From positions 32,649,808 to 32,713,807 of the forward strand of contig OZ038495.1 in assembly GCA_964036315.1 (NCBI GenBank): a stretch of 64,000 bases of DNA, written 5' to 3'. The DNA comes from Acanthosepion esculentum (Eukaryota > Mollusca > Cephalopoda > Sepiida > Sepiidae). Shown here in pieces: positions 1 to 10,289 of this stretch (positions are counted from its first letter, which is position 1; the number at the start of each line of letters is the position of its first letter). The notes under the pieces were generated by a model that worked only from the letters and a program-made list of their open reading frames with translations, did no database searches and was not told the origin of the DNA. The position numbers were made by a program, and so were the translations under genes.

Positions 1-720
1 ACTTTGCGTAAAGCTGATGACATCATGAAATAGGTCAGGCGAAATATGCATCAGTTTAAAATATGCTTCGAAAATTTCAAAACGTCTGTATCGTAACAGT
101 AATAAGTGTATTCTGATACTAAAAATATTTTTCTCTAGGCATTTGTCTGGCTGTAAACATGATATATGATAGGAGAGAACGATGAATATTTTTTTTTTTA
201 TCAAGAAGAGTAATGAGAAAATAATATGACAAGTTAGAAAAAAGGTTTTGTGATGTGTTTCATCCGTTAGGACTTTTAGACTGGGTGTGTTGACGATTTT
301 ATGACTACATACATGCAAATGGACGACATTGGTTGTTCACCGCGGCGAAACAGGCTGCAGTTTTGACACAGAAATTGCTACTCTAAATAAAGTGAAATCA
401 AGTCACTCAGACGAAAATATCTAGAAAGTCCTCCAATGCAATGTACGTCTAAGTTCTTACAACGTAGCACCATTCTTGTTAGATTTTAAAACAAATGGGG
501 AATAGTTAAAAAGAAGAGGATGGATAGAATAAGAAAAGCAATATAGATGAATTTGGCTAGATTACTAAGAGAAGGAAAAATATCATTTCAAAATTTAGAA
601 ACTACCAGCGCCTCCCGTTCATGCGCAGTCATATGAACGTCAACAAAACACAAGCCGATGAAGTCCTGATAGTTGAGACGTATCACAAATATGTTTTAAA
701 AGTTGTCATACTATTTTCTG
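1..720. other. Unassigned AT-rich sequence
   Basis: No coding potential, structured repeat or recognised element was seen on either strand. Open frames are short and shared with stop-rich background. Confidence 0.5.
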
Positions 721-949
721 AATTACATACATACATACATATATATATATATTCAATTATTAGTATATATATATATATATTCAATTATTAGTATATATAT
801 ATATATATTTTCAATTATTAGTATATATATATATATTCAATTATTAGTATATATATATATATTCAATTATTAGTATATATATATATATTCAATTAGTATA
901 TATATATATATATATTCAATTATTAGTATATATATATATATTCAATTAG

Positions 950-980
<31 letters not shown>

Positions 981-1036
981 AGTATATATATATATATATT
1001 CAATTAGTATATATATATATATATATATTCAATTAG

Positions 1037-1069
<33 letters not shown>

Positions 1070-1071
1070 AG

Positions 1072-1104
<33 letters not shown>

Positions 1105-1106
1105 AG

Positions 1107-1141
<35 letters not shown>

Positions 1142-1143
1142 AG

Positions 1144-1174
<31 letters not shown>

Positions 1175-1176
1175 AG

Positions 1177-1207
<31 letters not shown>

Positions 1208-1209
1208 AG

Positions 1210-1240
<31 letters not shown>

Positions 1241-1322
1241 AGTATATATATATATATATATATATTCAATTAGTATATATATATATATATTCAATTAGTA
1301 TATATATATATATATTCAATTA

Positions 1323-1364
<42 letters not shown>

Positions 1365-1365
1365 A

Positions 1366-1403
<38 letters not shown>

Positions 1404-1404
1404 A

Positions 1405-1444
<40 letters not shown>

Positions 1445-1446
1445 AG

Positions 1447-1481
<35 letters not shown>

Positions 1482-1509
1482 AGTATATATATATATATTC
1501 AATTATTAG

Positions 1510-1542
<33 letters not shown>

Positions 1543-1547
1543 ATTAG

Positions 1548-1580
<33 letters not shown>

Positions 1581-1585
1581 ATTAG

Positions 1586-1618
<33 letters not shown>

Positions 1619-1623
1619 ATTAG

Positions 1624-1656
<33 letters not shown>

Positions 1657-1661
1657 ATTAG

Positions 1662-1692
<31 letters not shown>

Positions 1693-2221
1693 ATTAGTAT
1701 ATATATATATATTCAATTATTAGTATATATATATATATTCAATTATTAGTATATATATATATATTCAATTATTAGTATATATATATATATTCAATTATTA
1801 GTATATATATATATATATATATTCAATTATTAGTATATATATATATATTCAATTATTAGTATATATATATATATATTCAATTATTAATATATATATATAT
1901 ATATTCAATTATTAATATATATATATATTCAATTATTAATATATATATATATATATTCAATTATTAATATATATATATATTCAATTATTAATATATATAT
2001 ATATATTCAATTATTAATATATATATATATATTCAATTAATATATATATATATATTCAATTAATATATATATATATATTCAATTATTAATATATATATAT
2101 ATATATTCAATTATTAATATATATATATATATTCAATTATTAATATATATATATATATTCAATTATTAATATATATATATATATTCAATTATTAGTATAT
2201 ATATATATATTCAATTATTAG

Positions 2222-2265
<44 letters not shown>
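721..2265. repeat. TA-based minisatellite with TTCAATTA spacer
   Basis: An array of roughly fifty to sixty units, each a (TA)n run of variable length followed by TTCAATTA and a short variant suffix. The suffix changes in blocks. It is mostly ATTATTAG at the left end, the shorter ATTAG from about 890 to 1490, ATTATTAG again from about 1497 to 1880, and ATTATTAATA from about 1880 to 2170. It closes with a long pure (TA)n run. Blocks of one variant suggest local spreading by unequal exchange or slippage (inference). No gene lies inside it. Confidence 0.95.
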
Positions 2266-2268
<3 letters not shown>

Positions 2269-3395
2269 AAATATATATTTTTGTCTGAATTATTACATAT
2301 ATATTTTCCTCAATTATTATTATTATTATATATATTCTCAGTAATAATATATAAGTATTATGTGTGTCACATAGCTGATTGGTGTTACCTTCAGCATCCC
2401 GACTCCAGAGATTCGTAGACGGACCCTCTTGGGATTACACCGTCCACTCCTCAGATAATAATTTTCACCTAATATAAGGCCAAGGAGGCATTGAAGATTG
2501 ATGCTTACTTTTGGTGATGTATGAGCGTTAAGCAAAAGCAAGAAGTCGGGTTTATGTGGCTATGCGATAAATCTTTAGCTCTAAGTTGGAATGATGATCA
2601 CTCTTCCTTATGTTAGCTCCCGATCCAGTTTTCCTATTCACTTGAATGGACTTTGAAGATGGAAGTCAGAATGTGAATGTTGGTACCATTACTAAAGTCG
2701 TTAATGATATTATTCCTCTCACCATTGCTCATTTGATAAGACAGTGGGGCTGATATAAAAACGATCTTAACCTACTTTCTTTCGAGCTGAATAGCTCAAA
2801 GTTTTTTTCAGTGATTCTTAGAGACAGATAGTGTCAAGATGGCTAACTGAGTTATCTGAAAAACGGAACTCAATTCGTTTAGTGTTTTTTTAGCTATTTA
2901 AATTTTGTGGGAGGGACAGTGATGTTGTTACATACTATGTGTTTGTTATATATATAAAGGTTTGCACTCTTAGGAGTTGATTTCTTTGAAAACTGCTTAA
3001 ATAACATACTCTGAAATTAATTGTTTCTGAAGCTATCGAGAACATTTCTAGACATGCTTTTGATTTTCCTCAAGATTTATGGCGATTTTTCGCCGTTTCT
3101 GTTCAGCCGATATAAACCACCCCTCGCCTTGGGAAATTTAGTTCCTGTGTGCATATTATATACACATCTGCTACCGCCATTGTAACATATTGAACTAGTA
3201 TGTAATGTCCGTTTCACACACAGAAAAAAAAATACGATTCACTGTTGTATCAAATAGTACTAGTCGCATATTGTAAACCGTAAAGCTATTAAGAAGAAAA
3301 GAAATATATCTTCAACTATAAGATTTGTGCATACAGAATAAATGTCAATAACCCCAAAATACCATTCTTTAAAAAGTGCTCAATATAGAGTAGAG
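2266..3395. other. Unassigned intergenic sequence
   Basis: Mixed sequence without an open frame that resembles a known protein, and no repeat copy elsewhere in the window was noticed. A 67-codon minus-strand frame at 2338-2541 is the longest open stretch and shows no domain. Confidence 0.4.
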
Positions 3396-3399
3396 TAAA

Positions 3400-3478
3400 T
3401 ATAATTTATTCGGAAATTGTAACAAACATTTTATAAAATCGCTACACAATGTTTGTTGTAATTTTCGAATAAATTATA
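3400..3478. repeat. Short inverted repeat (MITE-like hairpin)
   Basis: Two arms of about 31 bp (3400-3430 and 3448-3478) are near-perfect reverse complements around an 18-bp spacer, based on the sequence AATTTATTCGG. The right end runs straight into a TA/CA microsatellite. The compact form fits a tiny MITE or a hairpin relic; no coding sequence is present. Confidence 0.7.
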
Positions 3479-3662
3479 TATATACACACACACACAAACA
3501 TACTTATATATATATATATATATTATATACCCATACGTATACACATATATATCTCATATGTATACACACACACACACACACATATATATATATCACATAC
3601 GTATACACACATTCATATATATATATATATATATATATATTACATACATACATACATGTGTT

Positions 3663-3732
<70 letters not shown>

Positions 3733-3758
3733 TATTCATATAAATATCGCATACATAC

Positions 3759-3803
<45 letters not shown>

Positions 3804-3825
3804 TATAATGTGTGTGTGCGCGCGC
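3479..3825. repeat. Compound TA/CA/TG microsatellite
   Basis: Alternating (TA)n, (CA)n and (TG)n runs, including 3662-3680 (TG)n, 3681-3710 (TA)n and 3711-3732 (CA)n. Long tyrosine/isoleucine/threonine/histidine open frames on both strands are translations of these repeats and not genes. Confidence 0.95.
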
Positions 3826-3897
3826 GCTTATAATTTTGGTAGATTTGATAAAACTTTTTTATCTGCTTGAAAATAATTTATTCATTCAGCTATACCA

Positions 3898-3935
<38 letters not shown>

Positions 3936-5538
3936 CCCCTATCTCAATTTACCAATTGATAGAATCTTCACTCAATACAGACACACATAAAAAAAACAGA
4001 TATTTTCCTATAATTTCTACCACATTTGCAATTTTCTCTCACCCCCATAAACCTTTTCACATTTACAATAAGAAATGGGCATAAAAATCATTTGCAGCGC
4101 ATAACATTATTGTGGGCCATACATGAGAGCAATCATCAATTACATATGATTTCCTTGAATTATATTTCGCAACATTATGTGGCTTTTTTACAGCCTTTAG
4201 TGCTTGTCTCCATTAAAGTGTCTTTGCTCACATGCAATTACTTTAACAATTACTACAAACAAACAAAAAACATTCTACTATTCTTTTGCTCCAGTCTTTC
4301 CATATTTGCTGAAAATATATTAACATCAACTTTCGAAAACTCGGAGTAAAGTTACCCATATATTGATCTTCAGTGACTGGCTCATCAACATAGAAATACA
4401 TTTCGATAATATTTCTATAGTTCGCAATTCTAAGCAAGCAATGTCATTTATGTATACTTATATCTTCATGCATATTGAATAGATACCCGCATCATGGGCA
4501 AAAAGGAACTTCAGCTAATTGATAATGGGAATTGGAGACTTGTGTTTGGAGCATTTTCACTTTGTGTAAAACGGGTTTAGTGAGTTTTTCTATTGCCAGC
4601 AATAAATTTGATCCAACTGTCCAATTCTTCTGGGAATGAATTATTCAATTTAACTATAAAATAATGTATTTTATTTTCAAAGTCACATTGGCGTTAGTAA
4701 CGATAACAATTCGAATAATGTATTTCTCATGTCAAGGGAATTGAGGCTAGTTATTGTGACATTTAATAATTAAACGTGTGAAATAACTTCTTTCATTATC
4801 ATCTTATAGTTTTATAAAAAAAAAAAAGATCATCGCTGCTATATACTTTTTTTCTGATCAACATTTTTGGCTTAAATAGGTGAAAGAAGAAAATCTAACA
4901 AATGAGAAAATAAATGCTTAATAGTGTCGTATTTTGAAAATAAATTCAGCGAGACACATGTGCAAATGCCACTGACGGGATGGAGGGAAAAATGTCAAGA
5001 CTGATCTGATTATATTTTCTTATTTTTCCTTGGCTCCCTAACGCTTATAATCTATTTTTTTTATCGCTCAGATTTGCTGAATGATTTCCCCCCTTTATAG
5101 CCTCGTTGTGAACGGATATTGAAAACGTGATACTTGGCAGAGGTGACCCAGAACAGGGTAAAAATGGAGACGTTGTTATTTGGGACTAACAATAGATATA
5201 AACGCATCGGAAATAACAGTCTGGCTTTCGGGGATTTCAGGAAAATGTCTGGGGCGATCTGTGGATGACTTTTGCTTAAGAATGGTAAGATGGATGGAAT
5301 TTCTTCTTCCCTGCTACATAAAGGAAAATGATTAGAGAATTCCGTTGTTGCAATACGAGCGTCGATCTAAGATAAATGTCAAACGTGACGTTCTTTTAGA
5401 AGCAATTTTTTTTTTCATGCGGATACGAAAAAAATGAATTCCATGCAGTTCTCTATGCACTTATATACATAGACTCTTCACCGCAAAAATATACAGAGAA
5501 TTTCCAAAAATTTTCATACATGCATACACACACACACA

Positions 5539-5540
<2 letters not shown>
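3826..5540. other. Unassigned sequence, short TA tract at 3900-3925
   Basis: Apart from a (TA)n/(CA)n tract near 3900-3935 and another (CA)n/(TA)n run at about 5526-5568, nothing is recognised. A 107-codon open frame at 4026-4349 shows no motif and has low-complexity composition. Confidence 0.4.
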
Positions 5541-5573
<33 letters not shown>

Positions 5574-5593
5574 TAAAAGTGGACATGGAAGTC

Positions 5594-5650
5594 AGCACTT
5601 AGAGGCGACAGTCTGTTTCATGCTAGTGCAATCGTCAGGCGACTAGTGCT
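5594..5650 (-). ncRNA. Hammerhead-ribozyme-like motif (left arm)
   Basis: Exact mirror of the motif at 6081-6137, read on the minus strand. Core CUGACGA, stem II UGC-ACUA-GCA flanked by a U-U mismatch, GAAA, small stem III CAGACUG, then GUC as cleavage triplet. The outer strands form stem I through AGCACU/AGUGCU plus a GC pair next to the core, with an internal loop between. Activity is not shown by sequence alone. Confidence 0.6.
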
Positions 5651-6080
5651 GTTATTTTTCTCGGCTGTTTATATAAGGGTCAGTGGTGCATTGTGGGTAG
5701 TATATTTTGGCGGGTACTTTTACCGGAAGTCGCTTATTTGTTTATTTATTTATGTCAAATTATTTTGCTTGTTTTTTTGTTTGTTTTTTTATTTTTATTT
5801 TTTATCTTATATATTTATTTATTTATTCTTTTATTTTGATCGGTGTTTTTGGTTAACGTAGTAAAAAAATTTGTTTATATAGCTTATTGTTGGTAGTCTA
5901 TAATGGCCGCCATTTACCGGAAATCGCTTGTTCGCTTATTTATTTGGGTCAAATTGTTTTGCTTATATTAATTTGACATAAATAAATAAACAAATAAGCG
6001 ACTTCCGGTAAAAGTACCCGCCAAAATATACTACCCACAATGCACCACTGACCCTTATATAAACAGCCGAGAAAAATAAC

Positions 6081-6137
6081 AGCACTAGTCGCCTGACGAT
6101 TGCACTAGCATGAAACAGACTGTCGCCTCTAAGTGCT
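6081..6137 (+). ncRNA. Hammerhead-ribozyme-like motif (right arm)
   Basis: Type-I layout. Stem I 5' strand AGCACU (6081-6086) with GC at 6091-6092; CUGACGA at 6093-6099; stem II 6100-6111 (UGC/GCA, loop ACUA); GAAA at 6112-6115; tight stem III 6116-6122; U6123 and C6124, so the triplet is GUC; stem I 3' strand GC (6125-6126) and AGUGCU (6132-6137). All invariant core letters of the hammerhead (CUGANGA, GAAA, UH) are present. Hammerheads of this kind are known in Penelope-like elements. Predicted self-cleavage is after C6124. Weak points are the short stem II and stem III. Confidence 0.65.
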
Positions 6138-6230
6138 GACTTCCATGTCCACTTTTATATTTACACGCGCTCTATCTCTGATATTGAGCACTTTACCCCA
6201 TAAATATAGCACACTTTAAGACTATATTTC

Positions 6231-6269
<39 letters not shown>

Positions 6270-6273
<4 letters not shown>

Positions 6274-6475
6274 ATTTACTACCCATAATGCATCACTGAC
6301 CAGTACATATAAATAGTCGAGCCAAAACACATGGCCTGAAGATTGAGGTGGAGCATGATACGGATTGTCGGCGTTTGGTGTTCACCTCAGTGCCCACGTT
6401 TATATTTACATTCGTTCTATACATGACACTAAGCACTTTTACCCATAAATGTAGCATAAGTTAAAACTACATTTT
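6270..6475 (+). repeat. Diverged tandem copy of the foldback arm
   Basis: Aligns with 6030-6235 on the same strand (TACTACCCA, ATGCACC/ATGCATC, then matching blocks down to AAACTACAT). It holds a degraded hammerhead core: CUGAAGA at 6336-6342, GAUA in place of GAAA, and UC preceded by G at 6367-6369. Further relatives of the 3' part occur near 25680-25745 and 26740-26820. Probably an older insertion of the same element family. Confidence 0.7.
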
Positions 6476-6543
6476 CTCATTTATATACTATCACATATTG
6501 GCTGTTCAGTGTAATATAACAGAGCTATAACGTATACGGGGTA

Positions 6544-6616
6544 GGTACATTAAACTTTATAAGATTTTTTTTACAGATTATTTCTATCGCAAATACAAAT
6601 AAAGTTACAATTTTTT
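6544..6616 (+). repeat. Solo terminal repeat of a mariner-type element
   Basis: About 70 bp matching the terminal inverted repeat of the element at 6766-7141 in the orientation of its 3' end (TATTTCTATCGCAAATACAA core). The outermost tip is missing. With the next copy it forms an inverted pair across 6617-6765. Confidence 0.65.
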
Positions 6617-6765
6617 TTAAGTCAGTCGGAGAAATGTTACCGTGTATTTAAAAAGGATCGGATTTCGTTGAAATGTTTTTCCAGGAGAATTAATTCTTTT
6701 GAGAGTTCGATTCTCACATACTGCTCTATATTTTCCTACGGTGGCAGGCAATGTTGAATATTTAC

Positions 6766-7141
6766 ATATACATGGTGCCCATAATGTTCGTGTGCACTTC
6801 AAAAAAATTATAACTTTATTTGTATTTGCGATAGAAATAATCTGTAAAAAATGTTATAAAGTTTAATGTACCTAGTTTTAAATATAGCTAAAATAACTAA
6901 TGTGATTTCAGGCATTACTGTAAATCAGTTGGCAAATGTTTTCCGTGAACTGCAAAATCGTATTACCCTTTGTATTGCTAATGATGGAGGACATGTGGAA
7001 ACTTAAATAAAATTTCAATAAAACCTTAAAAAATATAGATCTACTTCTTTCTAATCTTTTTTATAAATTATTTCTATCGCAAATACAAATAAAGTTATAA
7101 ATTCTTTAATGTGCACACGAACTTTATGGACACCGTGTATA
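6766..7141 (+). mobile_element. Deleted mariner-like element with long TIRs
   Basis: Left terminus 6766-6870 and right terminus about 7049-7141 are inverted repeats. The tips read as a GGTGTCCATAAAGTTCGTG-type sequence near GTGCAC. Between them only the last 31 codons of a transposase remain. This is the layout of an internally deleted, non-autonomous derivative of a mariner-type DNA transposon (inference from family knowledge). Confidence 0.75.
6911..7006 (+). pseudogene. Mariner transposase C-terminal remnant
   Basis: Open frame ending in TAA at 7004-7006. It encodes VNQLANVFRELQNRITLCIA followed by an NDGGHVET end, which matches the usual C-terminus of mariner-family transposases (an arginine-leucine-rich helix followed by a GGH motif). 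The catalytic DDE/D domain and DNA-binding region are absent. It lies inside the terminal inverted repeats of the element at 6766-7141. Confidence 0.75.
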
Positions 7142-7289
7142 AATAAATATACATATTTTCCTGACTGTTAGCAAGACTCAGTCTACCGGCGAAGGAAATA
7201 TATATTTCTGTTTATAAGTTATTTTTATAGATAGAACATATTTCAGTAACTGCTCTGTTTTTTTGTGGGGGGGTATTTTTTTTTAATTA

Positions 7290-7460
7290 AGCGATATTAA
7301 TTACATATACCGGCATGAATGTTCGAGAAAATTCGAAGAAAATATGCGCTCTCCGACAGTAATCGAACCTGTAAAACTAATGGGAATTGCTATTTGATCT
7401 GACGTGTTGTCAACCATTCAGCCATAGATTATCATCTGGTTAGCAAATTCGAATTATTGA
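7290..7460 (-). repeat. tRNA-derived SINE, family S1
   Basis: Minus-strand copy with a B-box-like GGTTCGATTAC near 7360 and the family body TGTCGGAGAGCGCATATTTTC. A degraded A-box region lies near 7410-7425. It matches the better copies at 8321-8762. SINEs of this type are transcribed by RNA polymerase III and moved by LINE enzymes (established for the class). Confidence 0.65.
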
Positions 7461-7465
7461 TTATA

Positions 7466-7689
7466 AACCCAGACCATCGATCGAGAAAAATCGGGGCTTT
7501 AGTTTCGGGAGAAATGAAGACAAAAACTGTCCAACATTTGGATATTTGTTTTATTATGCTAGTCCTCGATCTAAGCTTTCGACTTACATCAGCCATCATC
7601 AGAATGGTTATATGGACATTTTCCTCATCAAAGATGACATCCTGTTACATTTACATAGAAGATTGGTATGCGACGATAACGGTCGTGGA

Positions 7690-7694
<5 letters not shown>
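7466..7694 (-). repeat. PLE-end-like repeat, family G
   Basis: Shared with 58684-58846 and 61129-61360. On the minus strand it contains CUGAUGA, a GGCU/AGUC hairpin and GAAA near 7575-7605, a hammerhead-like core without a convincing stem I. The copy at 61129-61360 lies directly behind a PLE GIY-YIG relic, so this is probably a solo PLE terminal repeat. It abuts a (TA)n tract at 7690-7716. Confidence 0.6.
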
Positions 7695-7720
<26 letters not shown>

Positions 7721-7979
7721 GCAATAAATGGAGAAAAATGTAATATAATTCTGTCAAGCACACTGACAGCATCAAGTTCCCGATAATGATTGACTCCTGT
7801 CGAATGTAGTTGAAAACAACTACATAAAAACTGCAACTTTGAACATGTTATCCAAATTCCAACTCCGGTTTGGTTATTATTGTCATTTCTTTTTTTAATC
7901 AATTCATTCCACACAAAAGGCTCCTGGGAGTGAAAGCAGAATGAGGAAACTTCAGAAAGAACCGAAACCGATAATCTCT

Positions 7980-8130
7980 TTATTTACTTTTTCTTGTGTT
8001 CATACGCGTGTTTACTTTTCTGGACACAAAGGGAATAAAAACTGTCCAAATGCACCGCATATCCGAGCGCTTTCAGCTATCCATTTTTCCATTATCAAGG
8101 ACGATTTTTAGTTTTTGTTTTTAAATGAGC
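7980..8130 (-). repeat. Dispersed repeat, family R (inverted copy)
   Basis: Reverse-complement relative of 8804-9045 and 11274-11520. On the minus strand near 8060-8110 it reads UUGAUAA, a weak hairpin, GAAA, GCGC and UC, flanked by UCC/GGA, which again resembles a decayed hammerhead core. No coding sequence. Confidence 0.6.
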
Positions 8131-8270
8131 GTGTTTTTTTATGTATCAGAAGGTACAGGATTTTTTTTGTTGTCCAAATACGGTCAGCATGTTGTAGCCG
8201 TGTTCATAGTTAATGTTACTGAGTATTGTTTTTTGTTGTTTTTTCGTTTTTTTTTATTCTTGGTAATTCC

Positions 8271-8275
<5 letters not shown>

Positions 8276-8322
<47 letters not shown>
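8276..8322. repeat. (TA)n microsatellite
   Basis: Uninterrupted TA repeat that directly borders the SINE foldback at 8321. Confidence 0.95.
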
Positions 8323-8325
<3 letters not shown>

Positions 8326-8762
8326 ACATTTACATGTTTAAAATTCTTTTTATAGATACAAGTATTTAAATAAATCTGTTTATAATAAACAGTATTAAAT
8401 AACATTTACCGGCCTGAATATCCGAAAAGTTTTCATAGAAAATATTCGTCCTTCGACAGGATTCGAACCTGTATCCTATACGGAACCGTCATTGACGTGC
8501 CTTACCGCTCGGCCACAAAGGATCGTTCTGTTGGCAAGGTCGAATTTACTGCTAATGTAGCCGAGCGGTAAGGCACGTCAGGCTAAATCACAGTTACGTA
8601 TAGGATATCGGTTCAAATCCTGTGGAAGGACGAATATTTTCTATGAAAATTTCTCGGACATTCAGGTCGGCTAAATTTTATTTAATAATAATTTTATTAT
8701 AAACAGGGCATTTACTTAAATACGTGTATCTATAAAAAGAATGTTAAACATAAAAATGTTTT
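8321..8762. repeat. Head-to-head pair of S1 tRNA-SINEs (foldback)
   Basis: Minus-strand SINE 8321-8554 and plus-strand SINE 8555-8762 are inverted copies. The plus copy starts TAGCCGAGCGGTAAGG (A-box consensus) at about 8560 and has GGTTCAAATCC (B-box) near 8610. The minus copy has GGTTCGAATCC near 8462. Both end in the shared tail TAAATGCCCTGTTTATAATA-type sequence and an AGAATGT block. The heads meet with almost no spacer, giving a long hairpin on transcription. Confidence 0.85.
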
Positions 8763-8803
8763 TAAATAATTGTCCATTTCATAATGTATATATATTTTCT
8801 GTG

Positions 8804-9045
8804 AGTGTACGGAAAATAAAACGTTCCCATAACTTCAGTTACATACATAAAAATAACTCACACATTCAGATAATAAAAAGAAAATAATTTCGTACTTGAT
8901 AATGACTAAAAGAATAACCGAAATTGGATATGCCGAACTTTTACACACTTTATGTCCAGAAAAGAACATGCTTGTTCGAACACAAATAAAAAATAAATAA
9001 AAACTAAATTGCAGTGTCTTTAACGAAGCATGGATAAATGAGAGA
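8804..9045 (+). repeat. Dispersed repeat, family R
   Basis: Shares many blocks with 11274-11520 in the same order: GAAAATAAAACRTTCC near the start, TTGATAATGRCTAAA, a TATGCCGAA block, a GTCCAGAAAA block and AACGAAGCATGGATAAA at the end. Non-coding, origin unknown, possibly a PLE or LINE end. Confidence 0.7.
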
Positions 9046-9580
9046 TTACGCTATCTCGCCCCCAATCTCTTTTTTCCCCCTCTCTCTGTCATCTCCTGTA
9101 TTTTAAGTTTAGATCATATTGTTTTATGATTGCGCGTAGTGTCACCACAAATGTATACACACGTTTCCGGTGTCTGTTTTTTTTTTTTAATAAAGGTCAG
9201 CGAATCGGTAGCTAATTATGCAAATAATTCATATTTATCTGTATCTCATTGATTTAAACCGTTATTTAACCCCTCTCTTTAAAATTTCTCTGTTAAATTT
9301 TAATCCCCACCTTCGTCTTTAGGCCTTCCCGTTCTTCTCTCTAAAGCTTTCAGACATTTCCCTCTCACACATACACTCACTAAAAATTTATTTTTTTATA
9401 CATGAAGTTATATTTTTCGATTTATTTTTGAATTTGTAGGTCTGATGAATGGGATCGTGATTCGAATGTAATAAATTATAACAATGGAATATTAGTGTTT
9501 GACCCTTTTTTTTATTATATTCTTACTCTGTTCTGGACATTGAGTTCTTCCTGGGAATTTATTTATATACATATATTGAA
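9046..9580. other. Unassigned sequence
   Basis: Pyrimidine-rich stretch around 9055-9085 and otherwise AT-rich sequence with no open frame or repeat that I recognise. Confidence 0.4.
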
Positions 9581-9955
9581 CACTAATATCTATATATCTA
9601 TGTATTGACTACTAATATCTATATCGACTACTAATATCTATATAGACCACTAATATCTATCTATCTATATATATATATATCATATTTATTGATATATATA
9701 TATATTGACCACTAATATATATGTATATATATATATATATCATATTTATTGATATATATATGTATATATTGACCACTAATATGTATATATATATATGACC
9801 ACTAATATCTATAGATATATATATATATATTTGACCACTAATATCTATAGATATATATAGATATATATATATATATATGACCACTAATATTTATAGATAT
9901 ATATATATATATATTTGACCACTAATATATTTATATATATATTTGACCACTAATA

Positions 9956-10009
<54 letters not shown>

Positions 10010-10047
10010 ACCACTTATATATATATATATATATATATATAAGTGGT

Positions 10048-10083
<36 letters not shown>

Positions 10084-10087
10084 TGGT

Positions 10088-10125
<38 letters not shown>

Positions 10126-10129
10126 TGGT

Positions 10130-10164
<35 letters not shown>

Positions 10165-10165
10165 T
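9581..10165. repeat. TA / GACCACTAATAT array with inverted units
   Basis: Units of (TA)n plus TTGACCACTAATATCTATAG run to about 9960. The related ATTTTACCACTTATAT appears at about 10005. From 10041 the same word appears inverted as ATAAGTGGTAAAATAT in three further units. So the array changes orientation near 10030 and can fold back on itself. Open frames rich in Tyr/Ile here are artefacts. Confidence 0.9.
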
Positions 10166-10289
10166 GTGTGTGTATGTTTGCACGCATACATAAAATATGT
10201 TATATATTCGAGAACAAATCTTTTGTGCTTCATATTTATTGACGTAGCGCATTATTACGTGGCATGCAACAACTTTCCTCACATTCTTA

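Larger units (their letters stand above)
5569..6162. repeat. Perfect 194-bp inverted repeat (foldback element)
   Basis: Arm 5569-5762 and arm 5969-6162 are reverse complements with no mismatch that I could find by eye. The spacer 5763-5968 contains a diverged direct copy of the inner part of the left arm (about 5915-5960). A (TA)n tract ends exactly at the left boundary. Each arm carries the hammerhead-like motif described separately. Identity this high implies a young foldback or recent gene conversion (inference). It may be an inverted pair of terminal repeats from a Penelope-like or retrozyme-like element. Confidence 0.9.

Noticed and set aside
721..2265. CRISPR-like repeat-spacer array
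   Set aside because: Spacers are only variable-length (TA)n and the context is eukaryotic; it is a minisatellite.
3504..3870. Open frames of 60-98 codons made of Tyr, Ile, His, Thr, Val, Cys
   Set aside because: They translate (TA)n, (CA)n and (TG)n runs on both strands at once; no codon structure beyond the repeat. The same applies to frames at 9657-10282, 36498-36788 and 39602-40206.
4026..4349. 107-codon plus-strand frame
   Set aside because: No recognisable domain, no neighbouring exon signal, and composition like the surrounding AT-rich DNA.
5895..5920. YY1-like site (GGCCGCCATTT) as a promoter element
   Set aside because: A single short match in a repeat spacer with no transcript evidence; too weak to list.
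7575..7605. Family G hairpin as a full hammerhead ribozyme
   Set aside because: CUGAUGA, a stem II and GAAA are present, but no stem III/UH arrangement or pairing stem I could be drawn; kept only as a PLE-end-like repeat.
8450..8520. Possible genuine tRNA gene
   Set aside because: A- and B-boxes are present but the acceptor stem does not close, and the sequence continues into a SINE body and tail repeated at several loci.
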